From: Serratia liquefaciens | GTDB lineage: Bacteria; Pseudomonadota; Gammaproteobacteria; Enterobacterales; Enterobacteriaceae | DNA length: 64,000 nucleotides | Assembly (NCBI RefSeq): GCF_027594825.1 | Contig: NZ_CP088930.1 | Span: 2,789,019 to 2,853,018 of the forward strand | Direction: 5' to 3' | Shown: positions 34,592 to 43,155 of the stretch, piece by piece | Position numbering within the stretch: position 1 is the first letter of the stretch | Layout: each line of letters opens with the position of its first letter | Position numbers and translations under genes: made by a program | Notes under the pieces: generated by a model | What the model saw: only the letters and a program-made list of their open reading frames with translations | Database searches by the model: none | Told to the model about the DNA's origin: nothing

Positions 34592-34615
34592 GCCCCTCGT
34601 CATGAGGGGCTTTTT
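34592..34615 (+). terminator. cpxA terminator that contains the trmL ribosome-binding site
   Basis: GCCCCTC / GAGGGGC, 5-nt loop, T5. The 3' arm GAGGGG (34604-34609) is also the only Shine-Dalgarno for trmL, 8 nt before its ATG at 34618. Confidence 0.75.
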
Positions 34616-34617
34616 AC

Positions 34618-35091
34618 ATGCTGAACATCGTTTTATTCGAACCTGAGATCCCACCCAACACCGGCAATATTATCCGCCTGTGTGCCAATACCGGTTTTCA
34701 ACTGCACCTGATAGAGCCAATGGGCTTCCCGTGGGACGATAAACGCCTGCGTCGCGCCGGGCTGGATTACCATGAATTCGCCAGCATCCGGCGTCATGCC
34801 GACTACGCGGCCTTTATCGCCAGCGAAAATCCGCAGCGTCTGTTTGCCCTGACCACCAAAGGCACCCCGGCGCACAGCGCGGTCAGCTATCAGGCCGGTG
34901 ACTACCTGCTGTTCGGGCCGGAAACGCGCGGCCTGCCCGCAGAGATCCTCGAAGCCTTGCCGGCACAGCAGAAAATCCGCATCCCCATGCAGGCACAAAG
35001 CCGCAGCATGAACCTGTCCAACGCCGTTGCCGTGGTGGTGTACGAAGCCTGGCGACAACTGGACTATGCGGGTGCACTGATTAAGTCTTAA
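34618..35091 (+). CDS. trmL: tRNA (cytidine/uridine-34 2'-O)-methyltransferase
   Basis: TrmL (YibK) methylates the ribose of the wobble nucleotide in tRNA-Leu isoacceptors using S-adenosylmethionine. The 157-aa SPOUT protein begins [20 protein letters not shown], the invariant family start, so the ATG is secure. SPOUT knot motifs: FGPETRGLP and [19 protein letters not shown]. In E. coli trmL is next to cysE; here it follows cpxA and is separated from cysE by two other genes. Confidence 0.96.
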   Translation: MLNIVLFEPEIPPNTGNIIRLCANTGFQLHLIEPMGFPWDDKRLRRAGLDYHEFASIRRHADYAAFIASENPQRLFALTTKGTPAHSAVSYQAGDYLLFGPETRGLPAEILEALPAQQKIRIPMQAQSRSMNLSNAVAVVVYEAWRQLDYAGALIKS

Positions 35092-35153
35092 TCAATGACA
35101 ACCTGGCCTGCGGAGACAATAATGTTTAAAGGTTACCTCTCCGGGGACATCGA

Positions 35154-35903
35154 ATGGCTTTGGCTGAGAGTATTGTCACGCAACTACGCAGGCTCGAAAG
35201 CACGCTGAATCAGGCGCTGTTGCGTTTGCACGACATAACGGACGCTGAGGCCTTACACGACGTACGTATCAACCTGCAGCGTATCAGAAGCCTGTTGCGC
35301 CCCTTGCGCGGTATCCCTGACGTTACCCAGCTCAGCCGCGCCGCCGCTGAATTGGGTAAAATCACTACGCCGATACGCGATCTGGAAGTGCTGATTGCCG
35401 AACTGGAACAGCACCCGTTGGCATGGCAGACCAACACGCGCAAAACCGAGTTGCACAGCCGCAAACTGGCGTTGATGTCGCAACCGTTGCTGACCCACTT
35501 TCCCACTCTGCTGCATGCCTGGCCAAAAACCTTCCGCCGAACCAACCCCCGGCATACGAAACGTCGTATTGCCCTCCGCCTGAGCCTTCAGACGAAGCAG
35601 CTGTGCCTGGCAATGGCCGACTCGCATTACGACCGGCACCGGCTGCGCCTGCTGGTTAAGCGCCTGCGCTATGTTGTCGATGCCTATCCTCAACTTTCCC
35701 CCATTACGCCAGAAGCCGCCGCCAACCTGAAAACGGCGCAAAGTGCGCTCGGCGATTGGCACGATCGTTTTGTCTGGTGCCAGCAGGCCGAAAATCAGCA
35801 AGATCTGTGGCCGCTGCTGCCAGAGTGGCAAAGGGCACTGGATGTCGCGCAGGCGAAAGCGGAGAAGGCGCTGTTTTCACTTTCACGGGTGCTTAATGCC
35901 TAA
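35154..35903 (+). CDS. CHAD-domain protein
   Basis: Stand-alone CHAD (conserved histidine alpha-helical domain) protein, 249 aa. The domain fills the whole length: ALHDVRINLQRIRSLLRPLR near residue 33, basic repeats DRHRLRLLVKRLRYVVDAY near 160-180, and LGDWHDRFV near 200. CHAD domains are known to bind inorganic polyphosphate through surface basic residues and are often fused to CYTH triphosphatases; no CYTH is present here. No signal peptide or membrane segment. A 28-codon frame with a good Shine-Dalgarno (35122-35208) overlaps its start and could couple translation. The role is unknown. Confidence 0.82.
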   Translation: MALAESIVTQLRRLESTLNQALLRLHDITDAEALHDVRINLQRIRSLLRPLRGIPDVTQLSRAAAELGKITTPIRDLEVLIAELEQHPLAWQTNTRKTELHSRKLALMSQPLLTHFPTLLHAWPKTFRRTNPRHTKRRIALRLSLQTKQLCLAMADSHYDRHRLRLLVKRLRYVVDAYPQLSPITPEAAANLKTAQSALGDWHDRFVWCQQAENQQDLWPLLPEWQRALDVAQAKAEKALFSLSRVLNA

Positions 35904-36036
35904 AACCCGCGGTGTATCACGATCCTGTCAAAAGGGTGCGGGAACAGGGCACGCCAGGCTCCGAAAACATTCACTGCGACAGAGGATAATGAGCTATGTT
36001 TTGTAAGGGTAATCGACATTCATCATAGGAAATCGT

Positions 36037-36708
36037 ATGAAAAAACAACGTTTGGGCGTTGCCATGGCGGTTTTGGCAGCGGGCCTGTTATTGGCGGGCT
36101 GTTCGTCCAAAGTAACCAAAACGGATCAGTACTCGGGGTTCCTGTCTGACTACAGTAAATTGCAGGAAACCACGTCACCCAGCGGCCATAAAACGCTGCG
36201 CTGGATCGACCCAAGCTACAAAGAATCCAACTACCGCGGCCTGTATTTCGAGCCGGTAGTCTATTTCCCTGCTGAAAAACCGACGACGCGCGTCAGCCAG
36301 GATACGCTGAATAAAATAAAGGCTTACGCCACCCAGCGGATCAAAGCCGCGCTTGAAAATCGCTTTACCGTACTGAACAGTCCGGCCGGCTCGCGCGTGT
36401 TGATAGCTAAGCTCGCCATCACCGCAGTTTCTGCCGAAAACGAAGATATGAAATTCTATGAGGTGGTGCCGGTCGCGGCAGTGGTTGCCAGCACCATGGC
36501 GGCCAGCGGTCACAGAACCCAAAACACCACGCTGTATATCGAAGGTGAGTTGATTGATCAGGACACCGGCAAAACCGTGCTGGAAGTCGCGCGTAAAGCC
36601 TACGGTAAAACCGTAAGCAACGACAGTTCACCGGTAACGGCAGAGGACGTCAAAGCCGCGATCGATGACATGGTCACAGACATCACCAACTTCCCTAAAC
36701 AGGGTTAA
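36037..36708 (+). CDS. DUF3313 lipoprotein
   Basis: Predicted outer-membrane lipoprotein of unknown function, 223 aa. Signal peptide with lipobox LLAG-C22, followed by Ser-Ser, which lets Lol sorting move it to the outer membrane. The body resembles DUF3313 proteins (YSGFLSDYSKLQE, then YFEPVVYFPAE); Gly/Ala-rich stretch VAAVVASTMAASGHRT near 148-163 and a beta-strand EGELIDQDTGKTVLE follow. AGGA precedes ATG 36037. Neighbours give no functional clue. Confidence 0.82.
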   Translation: MKKQRLGVAMAVLAAGLLLAGCSSKVTKTDQYSGFLSDYSKLQETTSPSGHKTLRWIDPSYKESNYRGLYFEPVVYFPAEKPTTRVSQDTLNKIKAYATQRIKAALENRFTVLNSPAGSRVLIAKLAITAVSAENEDMKFYEVVPVAAVVASTMAASGHRTQNTTLYIEGELIDQDTGKTVLEVARKAYGKTVSNDSSPVTAEDVKAAIDDMVTDITNFPKQG

Positions 36709-36724
36709 CCCTGGAAAGAAATAC

Positions 36725-36752
36725 ATCGGGGGAACCAAAGCTCCCCCGATTT
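36725..36752. terminator. Terminator between the DUF3313 gene and cysE
   Basis: ATCGGGGGA / TCCCCCGAT with an 8-10 nt loop and TTTT on the plus side; weaker on the minus strand. Confidence 0.7.
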
Positions 36753-36777
36753 TATGTTTATGCGCCAATCCACCCGC

Positions 36778-37599
36778 TTAAATACCGTCGCCGTATTCAA
36801 AACCGTGGTTAGTGCCGTTGAAATACTGGTCCATATCCATCGACGGCGTGTCGCTTTCCGGCCGACCGACAATACGTGCAGGCACGCCCGCGGCCGTCGT
36901 ATGCGCAGGTACAGACTGCAGCACCACTGAGCCCGCACCGATTTTAGCGCCTTTACCCACTTCTATATTGCCGAGAATTTTAGCCCCGGCGCCAATCATT
37001 ACGCCCTCACGGATCTTCGGATGGCGATCGCCGCTGGTCTTACCGGTACCGCCAAGGGTAACCGACTGCAGAATAGACACGTCATTTTCTACCACGGCAG
37101 TTTCACCGATCACGATGCCGGTAGCATGGTCAAGCATGATGCCGCAGCCAATCGTGGCCGCCGGGTGAATATCCACGCCGAAAGCGACCGAAATCTGATT
37201 CTGCAGGTAAATCGCCAACGCCTGCCGCCCCTGCAGCCACAACCAGTGGCCGATACGGTAGGCCTGCAGCGCATGGAAACCTTTCAGGTACAGCAACGGC
37301 GTTGAATATTTGTCTACCGCCGGGTCACGCAGACGCACGGCCAGGATGTCACGGGCGGCCGAAGCGATCATTTGCTGATCGGCTAGGTAGGCGTCTTCCA
37401 CCACTTCACGCACCGCAATGGCCGGCATAATTGGATTTGCCAGCTTGTTTGCCAGAATATAGCTGAGCGCACCGCCCAGGTTATCGTGCTTGAGCAACGT
37501 CGCATGATAAAAGCTAGCCAGCATCGGTTCACACTCAGCCAGCTCTCTCGCCTCTGATTTAATGCTATTCCAGACCTGCTCTAACTCTTCTGACGACAT
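36778..37599 (-). CDS. cysE: Serine O-acetyltransferase
   Basis: CysE makes O-acetylserine from serine and acetyl-CoA, the entry to cysteine synthesis, and is feedback-inhibited by cysteine. 273 aa: N-terminal helical domain, then a left-handed beta-helix of hexapeptide repeats (DIHPAATIGCGIMLDHATGI, containing the catalytic His/Asp, and IGAGAKILGNIEVGKGAKIG). It is last in a leftward run yibN-grxC-secB-gpsA-cysE, 106 bp after gpsA. Confidence 0.98.
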   Translation of the reverse strand: MSSEELEQVWNSIKSEARELAECEPMLASFYHATLLKHDNLGGALSYILANKLANPIMPAIAVREVVEDAYLADQQMIASAARDILAVRLRDPAVDKYSTPLLYLKGFHALQAYRIGHWLWLQGRQALAIYLQNQISVAFGVDIHPAATIGCGIMLDHATGIVIGETAVVENDVSILQSVTLGGTGKTSGDRHPKIREGVMIGAGAKILGNIEVGKGAKIGAGSVVLQSVPAHTTAAGVPARIVGRPESDTPSMDMDQYFNGTNHGFEYGDGI

Positions 37600-37705
37600 C
37601 AGGTTCCTCTCCGCCTTGCAAAACAGGCTGCCTCATCGCATAGCGATCAGGCAGCCCAATTCAGTTGCCGGGGTCAGCATGCCGCCCCGCATTCTATTTT
37701 ATAGG

Positions 37706-38725
37706 TCAAGCGTTGTGTTTTTCGTCTTTTCTGGTCCGCCCCAACAGGCTTAGCGCGGCCTCGCGGGCATCTTTGTGGCAGTACAGCACCTGGTAAATCT
37801 GTTCGGTAATCGGCATTTCAACGCCGTGCCGCTGCGCCAACGCCAATACCTCTTTGGTATTGCGATAGCCTTCGACCACCTGACCTATACTGTCCTGCGC
37901 TTCCTGCACGCCTTTTCCCTGCCCCAGCATAATACCGAAGCGGCGGTTGCGCGATTGGTTATCGGTGCAGGTTAACACCAGATCGCCCAGCCCGGCCATG
38001 CCCATGAAGGTCGAGGGATCGGCACCCAGTGCAGAGCCAAGGCGTGTCATTTCCGTCAAGCCGCGGGTAATCAATGCGGTACGGGCATTCGCACCAAACC
38101 CGATGCCGTCTGACATGCCGGCGCCAATGGCAATCACGTTCTTCACTGCCCCGCCCAACTGCACGCCGATAAAATCGGGGTTGCTGTAGACGCGGAAACT
38201 TTTGCCACAGTGCAGCAACTGTTGCAGATCTTCAGCGAACTGCGCATCGGTAGAGGCCAGTGCAATGGCGGTAGGCAGCCCGGCAGCCAACTCTTTGGCG
38301 AAAGTCGGCCCGGAGACCACCGCCAGCGGAATGGCTTCGCCCAGCGCTTCGCGCGCCACGTCCTGTAATAGCCGGCCGGTTTCTGCTTCCAGCCCTTTAG
38401 TTGCCCAAACGATACGGGCATCCGGCCGCAAATGCGGTTTCAACTGACGCAGCACGTCACCAAACACATGGCTTGGTACCACCACCAGCACATCACGGCT
38501 GGCCGCCAGCGCACGGGCCAAATCGGCTTCGAGCAACAGCGTGTCGGGGAAGGTTACGTCGGGAAGAAAGGCCTGATTGCAGCGATCGTGCTGCATTTTT
38601 TGAATCTGCTCGGGGTTATGGCCCCACAGCACCACGGAGTGGCCGTTACGCGCCAGCGTAATGGCTAATGCGGTGCCGTACGAGCCGGCACCGATAACGG
38701 TCATTGAAGCATTGACGGTGTTCAT
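37706..38725 (-). CDS. gpsA: Glycerol-3-phosphate dehydrogenase (NAD(P)+)
   Basis: GpsA reduces dihydroxyacetone phosphate to sn-glycerol-3-phosphate for phospholipid synthesis. 339 aa with the dinucleotide motif [20 protein letters not shown], substrate region [17 protein letters not shown] and [16 protein letters not shown]. Its ATG shares one base with the secB stop (TGATG), so the two are translationally coupled. Confidence 0.97.
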   Translation of the reverse strand: MNTVNASMTVIGAGSYGTALAITLARNGHSVVLWGHNPEQIQKMQHDRCNQAFLPDVTFPDTLLLEADLARALAASRDVLVVVPSHVFGDVLRQLKPHLRPDARIVWATKGLEAETGRLLQDVAREALGEAIPLAVVSGPTFAKELAAGLPTAIALASTDAQFAEDLQQLLHCGKSFRVYSNPDFIGVQLGGAVKNVIAIGAGMSDGIGFGANARTALITRGLTEMTRLGSALGADPSTFMGMAGLGDLVLTCTDNQSRNRRFGIMLGQGKGVQEAQDSIGQVVEGYRNTKEVLALAQRHGVEMPITEQIYQVLYCHKDAREAALSLLGRTRKDEKHNA

Positions 38726-39195
38726 CAGGCATCCTGATGTGGTGCGGCACCTTCGCCTTCCGCCTGCTGCTGCAGATAGTTCATGAACAGCGCGTCAAAG
38801 TTAACCGGTGCCAGGTTCAGCTGCGGGAATGTACCGCGAGAAACCAGGCTGGTGATGCACTCACGCGCATACGGGAACAGAATGTTCGGGCAGTATGCGC
38901 CCAGGCAATGCGCCAGCTGCGTGCCGTCGATGCCTGCTACAGAGAAGATGCCCGCCTGCTGCACTTCACACAGGAACGCAGTTTCTTCGCCCAGAGACGC
39001 CGTCACGGTTACGCGCAGTACAACCTCATACACTTCGTCAGCCAACTGGCTGGAAGCGGTATCTAGATCCAGTTTAACTTCTGGCTGCCATTCCTGCTGG
39101 AAAACCTGCGGCGCTTTTGGCGCTTCGAAGGAGATATCCTTGGTGTAAATGCGCTGAATCTGGAAAGCCATCTCTGTGCTGTTTTGTTCTGACAT
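38725..39195 (-). CDS. secB: Protein-export chaperone SecB
   Basis: SecB is a cytosolic tetrameric chaperone that keeps preproteins unfolded and hands them to SecA. 156 aa; [20 protein letters not shown] start, conserved [10 protein letters not shown] and the surface [11 protein letters not shown] motif; acidic/alanine-rich tail as usual. Part of the yibN-grxC-secB-gpsA run. Confidence 0.98.
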   Translation of the reverse strand: MSEQNSTEMAFQIQRIYTKDISFEAPKAPQVFQQEWQPEVKLDLDTASSQLADEVYEVVLRVTVTASLGEETAFLCEVQQAGIFSVAGIDGTQLAHCLGAYCPNILFPYARECITSLVSRGTFPQLNLAPVNFDALFMNYLQQQAEGEGAAPHQDA

Positions 39196-39254
39196 GTGTG
39201 TAATACCCTTGGTTAAACGTCCTTATTGACACTCAGTAACCGGTAGCGGCCCGC

Positions 39255-39503
39255 TTAAAGCAGCGGATCCAGACCACCACGAGCATCGAGTTCATATAAA
39301 TCATCGCAGCCGCCGATATGTTGGCCATCGATGAAAATCTGAGGCACGGTGGTGCGCCCACTGCGCGCAATCATCGCTTCGCGTTTTTCATTATCGCCAT
39401 CGATGGCGATTTCGTTAAACGCGGCGCCCTTGCTGTTCAGCAGCGCTTTGGCGCGATGGCAGAACGGGCAGGTCGCTTTGGTGTAGATATCAATGTTAGC
39501 CAT
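39255..39503 (-). CDS. grxC: Glutaredoxin 3
   Basis: GrxC is a glutathione-dependent dithiol oxidoreductase. 82 aa, with active site CPFC at C12-C15, the glutathione-binding TVP (RTTVPQIFIDGQHIGGCDDL). Between yibN (28 nt) and secB (59 nt). Confidence 0.97.
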   Translation of the reverse strand: MANIDIYTKATCPFCHRAKALLNSKGAAFNEIAIDGDNEKREAMIARSGRTTVPQIFIDGQHIGGCDDLYELDARGGLDPLL

Positions 39504-39531
39504 GGATTACCACCTCAAATACGTTAAATAA

Positions 39532-39966
39532 TTACTTACCGCGCACTAAAGGCAGGTTTTCCCCGCTCCAGCCAGCAATCCCGTCCTTCAGCGTGGTGAC
39601 GTTTTCGAAACCCGCCTTGTGGAGGTTTTCTGCCGGCTCGCGGGAAGTGGTGCCGTTGGCACAAACCACGATGATCGGCTGAGCCTTGTGTTTTTCCAAC
39701 TCGCCCAGGCTGCCGCTTTTGATTTCGCTGGCGGTCAGGTTAATGGCGTTGGCCAGGTGGCCTCTGCGGAAATCATCACGGCTGCGGGTATCCACCACAA
39801 CGGCATCTTCTTTATTAATCAGTCGGGTGGCTTCACCGCGGGTGATCTCTTTCACCTTGGAGAAACTGCTCTTGAACGTCATGACGATCACCGCAACCAG
39901 CAGGGCGATCCAGGCCAGGCTCAGTATGGGATGCTTGCTAACGAATTGCATAATTTCTTGCAGCAT
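39532..39966 (-). CDS. yibN: Membrane-anchored rhodanese-like protein YibN
   Basis: Inner-membrane anchored single rhodanese domain, 144 aa. N-terminal helix (about 11-30: [20 protein letters not shown]), then the rhodanese fold ([31 protein letters not shown] at the end). The active-site loop [10 protein letters not shown] keeps a cysteine, so sulfurtransferase activity is possible; from memory the E. coli protein has no Cys there. The frame is open 4 codons further; MLQEIMQF at 39966 fits the family better. First gene of the leftward run. Confidence 0.9.
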   Translation of the reverse strand: MLQEIMQFVSKHPILSLAWIALLVAVIVMTFKSSFSKVKEITRGEATRLINKEDAVVVDTRSRDDFRRGHLANAINLTASEIKSGSLGELEKHKAQPIIVVCANGTTSREPAENLHKAGFENVTTLKDGIAGWSGENLPLVRGK

Positions 39967-40193
39967 GGGGTGTAACAACTCCCGTCAGTTTAAGGAAAAA
40001 ATAACTCAAGGTTCCAGAGTATACCTGCCGAGTGCAGCAAATACAGCCAATAAGCAAGTGCTAGTGCAGAAACTGCGGGCTACGCTGAGAAATTCTCTGC
40101 GCCACAGCCTAAAAGCCGCCCTTGTTAACCGCAACTTTGATCTCTCTGGGCTCTTTTTAACCGTCGGCGTTGTAAAATCGGTCGGTTTTTAGG

Positions 40194-40235
40194 GTGAATA
40201 GCCATCACTCCGGCACCGGGCAGATGGCTATTCAC
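40194..40235 (+). promoter_or_regulatory. Strong hairpin in the gpmI leader
   Basis: Perfect 13-bp inverted repeat GTGAATAGCCATC / GATGGCTATTCAC with a 16-nt loop that itself contains CCGG twice. No T-run follows, so it is not a standard terminator. It ends 29 nt before the gpmI ATG. Confidence 0.7.
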
Positions 40236-40264
40236 AACTTAAAATTCATAACGAGGTTAATGCA

Positions 40265-41809
40265 ATGTCGATCAACAAAAAACCGATGGTACTGGTGATC
40301 CTGGACGGGTACGGCCACCGCGAGGAGCAACAGGACAACGCCATTGTGAACGCCAAAACGCCGGTGATGGATCGCCTGTGGCAACAGCAGCCACACACGC
40401 TGATCGCCGCATCCGGGCTGGATGTTGGCCTGCCTGACGGTCAGATGGGCAATTCGGAAGTCGGCCACGTCAACCTGGGAGCCGGCCGTATCGTTTATCA
40501 GGATCTGACCCGGTTGGATAAAGAAATCAAAGAAGGCGATTTCTTCGCTAATCCAACGCTGACGGCAGCGGTCGACAAGGCCGTTCAGGCCGGCAAAGCG
40601 GTGCATATCATGGGGCTGCTGTCGCCGGGTGGCGTACACAGCCACGAAGATCATATTCTGGCCATGATTGAACTGGCCTCGCAGCGCGGCGCCAAAACCG
40701 TTTACCTGCATGCCTTTCTCGACGGTCGTGATACTCCGCCACGCAGTGCTGAAACCTCCTTGCAACGCTTTAGCGATGCCTTTGCCAGCCGGCGCTGCGG
40801 GCGTATCGCATCGCTGATCGGCCGTTACTACGCCATGGACCGCGACAACCGCTGGGATCGCGTTCAACTGGCTTATGATTTACTGACTCAGGCCAAGGGC
40901 GACTTTGTCGCCGACAACGCCGTTGCTGCCCTGCAGGCCGCTTACCTGCGTGGCGAGAACGACGAGTTCGTCAAGCCGACCGTTCTCCAGGCTGCCGGGG
41001 AGGCCACTGCCGAACTGCACGACGGTGACGCGCTGATTTTCATGAACTTCCGCGCCGATCGCGCACGCCAGATCGTTCGTGCCTTCGTGAATGCGGATTT
41101 CGACGGTTTCCCGCGCGCCAAAGTCATCAACTTTGGTGATTTCGTGATGCTGACCGAATACGCCGCCGACATCAAAGTTCCCTGCGCCTATCCGCCGGCA
41201 TCGTTGAACAACACCTTCGGCGAATGGTTAATGAAGCACGACAAAACCCAGCTGCGCATTTCGGAAACCGAAAAATACGCCCACGTCACCTTCTTCTATA
41301 ACGGCGGCGTTGAAGAGCCATTTACCGGGGAGGAACGTGTGCTGATCAACTCACCGAAGGTCGCGACCTACGATCTGCAGCCAGAAATGAGCGCCGCCGA
41401 GCTGACCGACAACCTGCTGACCGCCATTAACAGCGGCAAGTACGACGCCATCATCTGCAACTATCCCAATGGCGACATGGTGGGTCATACCGGGGTTTAC
41501 GACGCGGCGGTAAAAGCGGTGGAAACGCTGGACGGCTGCATCGCCCAGGTCGTCGAAGCGGTGAAAGCCGTCGACGGGCAGTTGCTGATCACCGCCGACC
41601 ACGGTAATGCCGAACAAATGCGCGATCCGGCGACCGGTCAGGCGCACACCGCCCACACCAGCCTTCCGGTACCGCTGATTTACATCGGCAAGCCTGCCCG
41701 CGCAGTCAACGGCGGCAAGCTTTCAGACATCGCGCCGACCATGCTGACGCTGATGGGAATGGAAATCCCGCAAGAGATGACTGGTAAGCCGCTGTTCATC
41801 GTGGAATAA
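40265..41809 (+). CDS. gpmI: 2,3-bisphosphoglycerate-independent phosphoglycerate mutase
   Basis: GpmI (GpmM) interconverts 3- and 2-phosphoglycerate using Mn and a phosphoserine intermediate. 514 aa of the alkaline phosphatase superfamily: [11 protein letters not shown] at the N-terminus, catalytic S64 in [25 protein letters not shown], and metal ligands in [12 protein letters not shown] and [11 protein letters not shown]. Followed at 9 nt by envC; in E. coli the same trio gpmM-envC-yibQ occurs. Confidence 0.98.
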   Translation: MSINKKPMVLVILDGYGHREEQQDNAIVNAKTPVMDRLWQQQPHTLIAASGLDVGLPDGQMGNSEVGHVNLGAGRIVYQDLTRLDKEIKEGDFFANPTLTAAVDKAVQAGKAVHIMGLLSPGGVHSHEDHILAMIELASQRGAKTVYLHAFLDGRDTPPRSAETSLQRFSDAFASRRCGRIASLIGRYYAMDRDNRWDRVQLAYDLLTQAKGDFVADNAVAALQAAYLRGENDEFVKPTVLQAAGEATAELHDGDALIFMNFRADRARQIVRAFVNADFDGFPRAKVINFGDFVMLTEYAADIKVPCAYPPASLNNTFGEWLMKHDKTQLRISETEKYAHVTFFYNGGVEEPFTGEERVLINSPKVATYDLQPEMSAAELTDNLLTAINSGKYDAIICNYPNGDMVGHTGVYDAAVKAVETLDGCIAQVVEAVKAVDGQLLITADHGNAEQMRDPATGQAHTAHTSLPVPLIYIGKPARAVNGGKLSDIAPTMLTLMGMEIPQEMTGKPLFIVE

Positions 41810-41818
41810 TCCTTCCCT

Positions 41819-43153
41819 ATGAGGGAAAAGGCGTTTTTTGCACTATCAAGGGTAACCCGAAGCGCAAACCCAGGCAGCCAGCCGCTGCCTGAACGCACCG
41901 CGCCAAGGAAGTTGACCACCCTGTGCGCCAGCGTATTTTACGCTGGCGTCTTGTTGTTGCCGTTAGCCAGCCAGGCGGCGGAAGACAATAAATCCCAGCT
42001 CAAAGACATCCAGCAAAGCATCGCCGAGAAAGAAAAGGCGGTTAAACAGCAGCAGCAACAGCGCAGCTCATTGCAGGATCAGCTTAAGCAGCAAGAAAAA
42101 ACCATCGCGCAGGCCAGCCGCCTGCTGCGTGACACCCAGGGCACCTTGAGCCAACTGGGGAAAGATATCTCCGGCCTGAATGCCTCAATCGCCAAGCTGC
42201 AAAAACAGCAATCCACCCAGCAGGAAATCCTCGCCAAACAGCTTGATGCCGCCTTCCGCCAGGGCCAGCACAGCGCCGTGCAATTGATCCTCAGCGGTGA
42301 GGAGAGCCAGCGTAGCGAGCGTATTTTGGCTTACTTCGGCTACCTGAACGACGCGCGTCAGCAAACCATTGAAGAACTGAAGCAAACCCGCGCCGAGCTG
42401 GCAAAGCAAAAAACCACGCTGGTGGCCAAACAGGGCCAACAGAAATCGCTGCTAGGCGAACAACAAACGCAGCAGCAGAAGCTGGAGCAGGCACGCGGCG
42501 CACGTAAGAAAACGCTGACCGCGCTGGAAGCCTCGCTGGAAAAAGATCAGCAGCGCCTGGTGGAACTGCGCCAGAACGAAACCCGGATGCGCGACAAGAT
42601 TGCCCGGGCCGAAAGAGAAGCCCGTGCCCGAGCGGAACGCGAAGCGCGTGAGGCCGCCAAAGTACGCGAGCAGGTTCGCGTCAAAGAACAACAGGCGAAG
42701 AAAACCGGCACCAGCTATAAGCCAAGCGAAGCCGACCGCTCACTGATGGCCCGTACCGGCGGCCTTGGCAGACCAGGTGGGCAGGCAATATGGCCGGTAC
42801 GCGGTCGTACTTTGCATGGCTTTGGTGAACAGCTGCAAGGTGAACTACGCTGGAAAGGCATGGTGATCTCCGCCGCCGAAGGCAGTGAAGTAAAAGCTAT
42901 CGCCGACGGTCGCGTGCTGCTGGCCGACTGGCTGCAAGGCTATGGCCTGGTTGTCGTCATCGAACACGGTAAGGGTGACATGAGCCTGTATGGCTACAAC
43001 CAAAGCGCGTTGGTCAACGTAGGGGCGCAGGTACGCGCCGGCCAGCCGATAGCCTTGGTAGGCACCAGCGGAGGCCAGGGAACGCCGTCGCTCTATTTCG
43101 AAATTCGTCGCCAGGGTCAGGCCGTTAACCCACTACCGTGGTTGGGAAGATAG
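41819..43153 (+). CDS. envC: Murein hydrolase activator EnvC
   Basis: EnvC activates amidases AmiA and AmiB at the septum after recruitment by FtsEX. 444 aa: N-terminal export signal (hydrophobic core around 33-50, ending ASQA|AE), long coiled coil (about 55-300, Q/K/R-rich), and a C-terminal LytM (M23) domain (about 318-444). The domain lacks zinc ligands: SLYFEIR replaces the active HxHFEIR, as expected for EnvC. ATG 41819 has no good Shine-Dalgarno and the exact start is uncertain; no alternative start in frame fits better. Possibly translated by coupling to gpmI. Confidence 0.92.
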   Translation: MREKAFFALSRVTRSANPGSQPLPERTAPRKLTTLCASVFYAGVLLLPLASQAAEDNKSQLKDIQQSIAEKEKAVKQQQQQRSSLQDQLKQQEKTIAQASRLLRDTQGTLSQLGKDISGLNASIAKLQKQQSTQQEILAKQLDAAFRQGQHSAVQLILSGEESQRSERILAYFGYLNDARQQTIEELKQTRAELAKQKTTLVAKQGQQKSLLGEQQTQQQKLEQARGARKKTLTALEASLEKDQQRLVELRQNETRMRDKIARAEREARARAEREAREAAKVREQVRVKEQQAKKTGTSYKPSEADRSLMARTGGLGRPGGQAIWPVRGRTLHGFGEQLQGELRWKGMVISAAEGSEVKAIADGRVLLADWLQGYGLVVVIEHGKGDMSLYGYNQSALVNVGAQVRAGQPIALVGTSGGQGTPSLYFEIRRQGQAVNPLPWLGR

Positions 43154-43155
43154 AT

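Noticed and set aside
42720..43153. EnvC LytM domain as an active endopeptidase
   Set aside because: The HxH zinc ligands are missing (SLYFEIR), so it is an activator as in E. coli, not a degraded gene.
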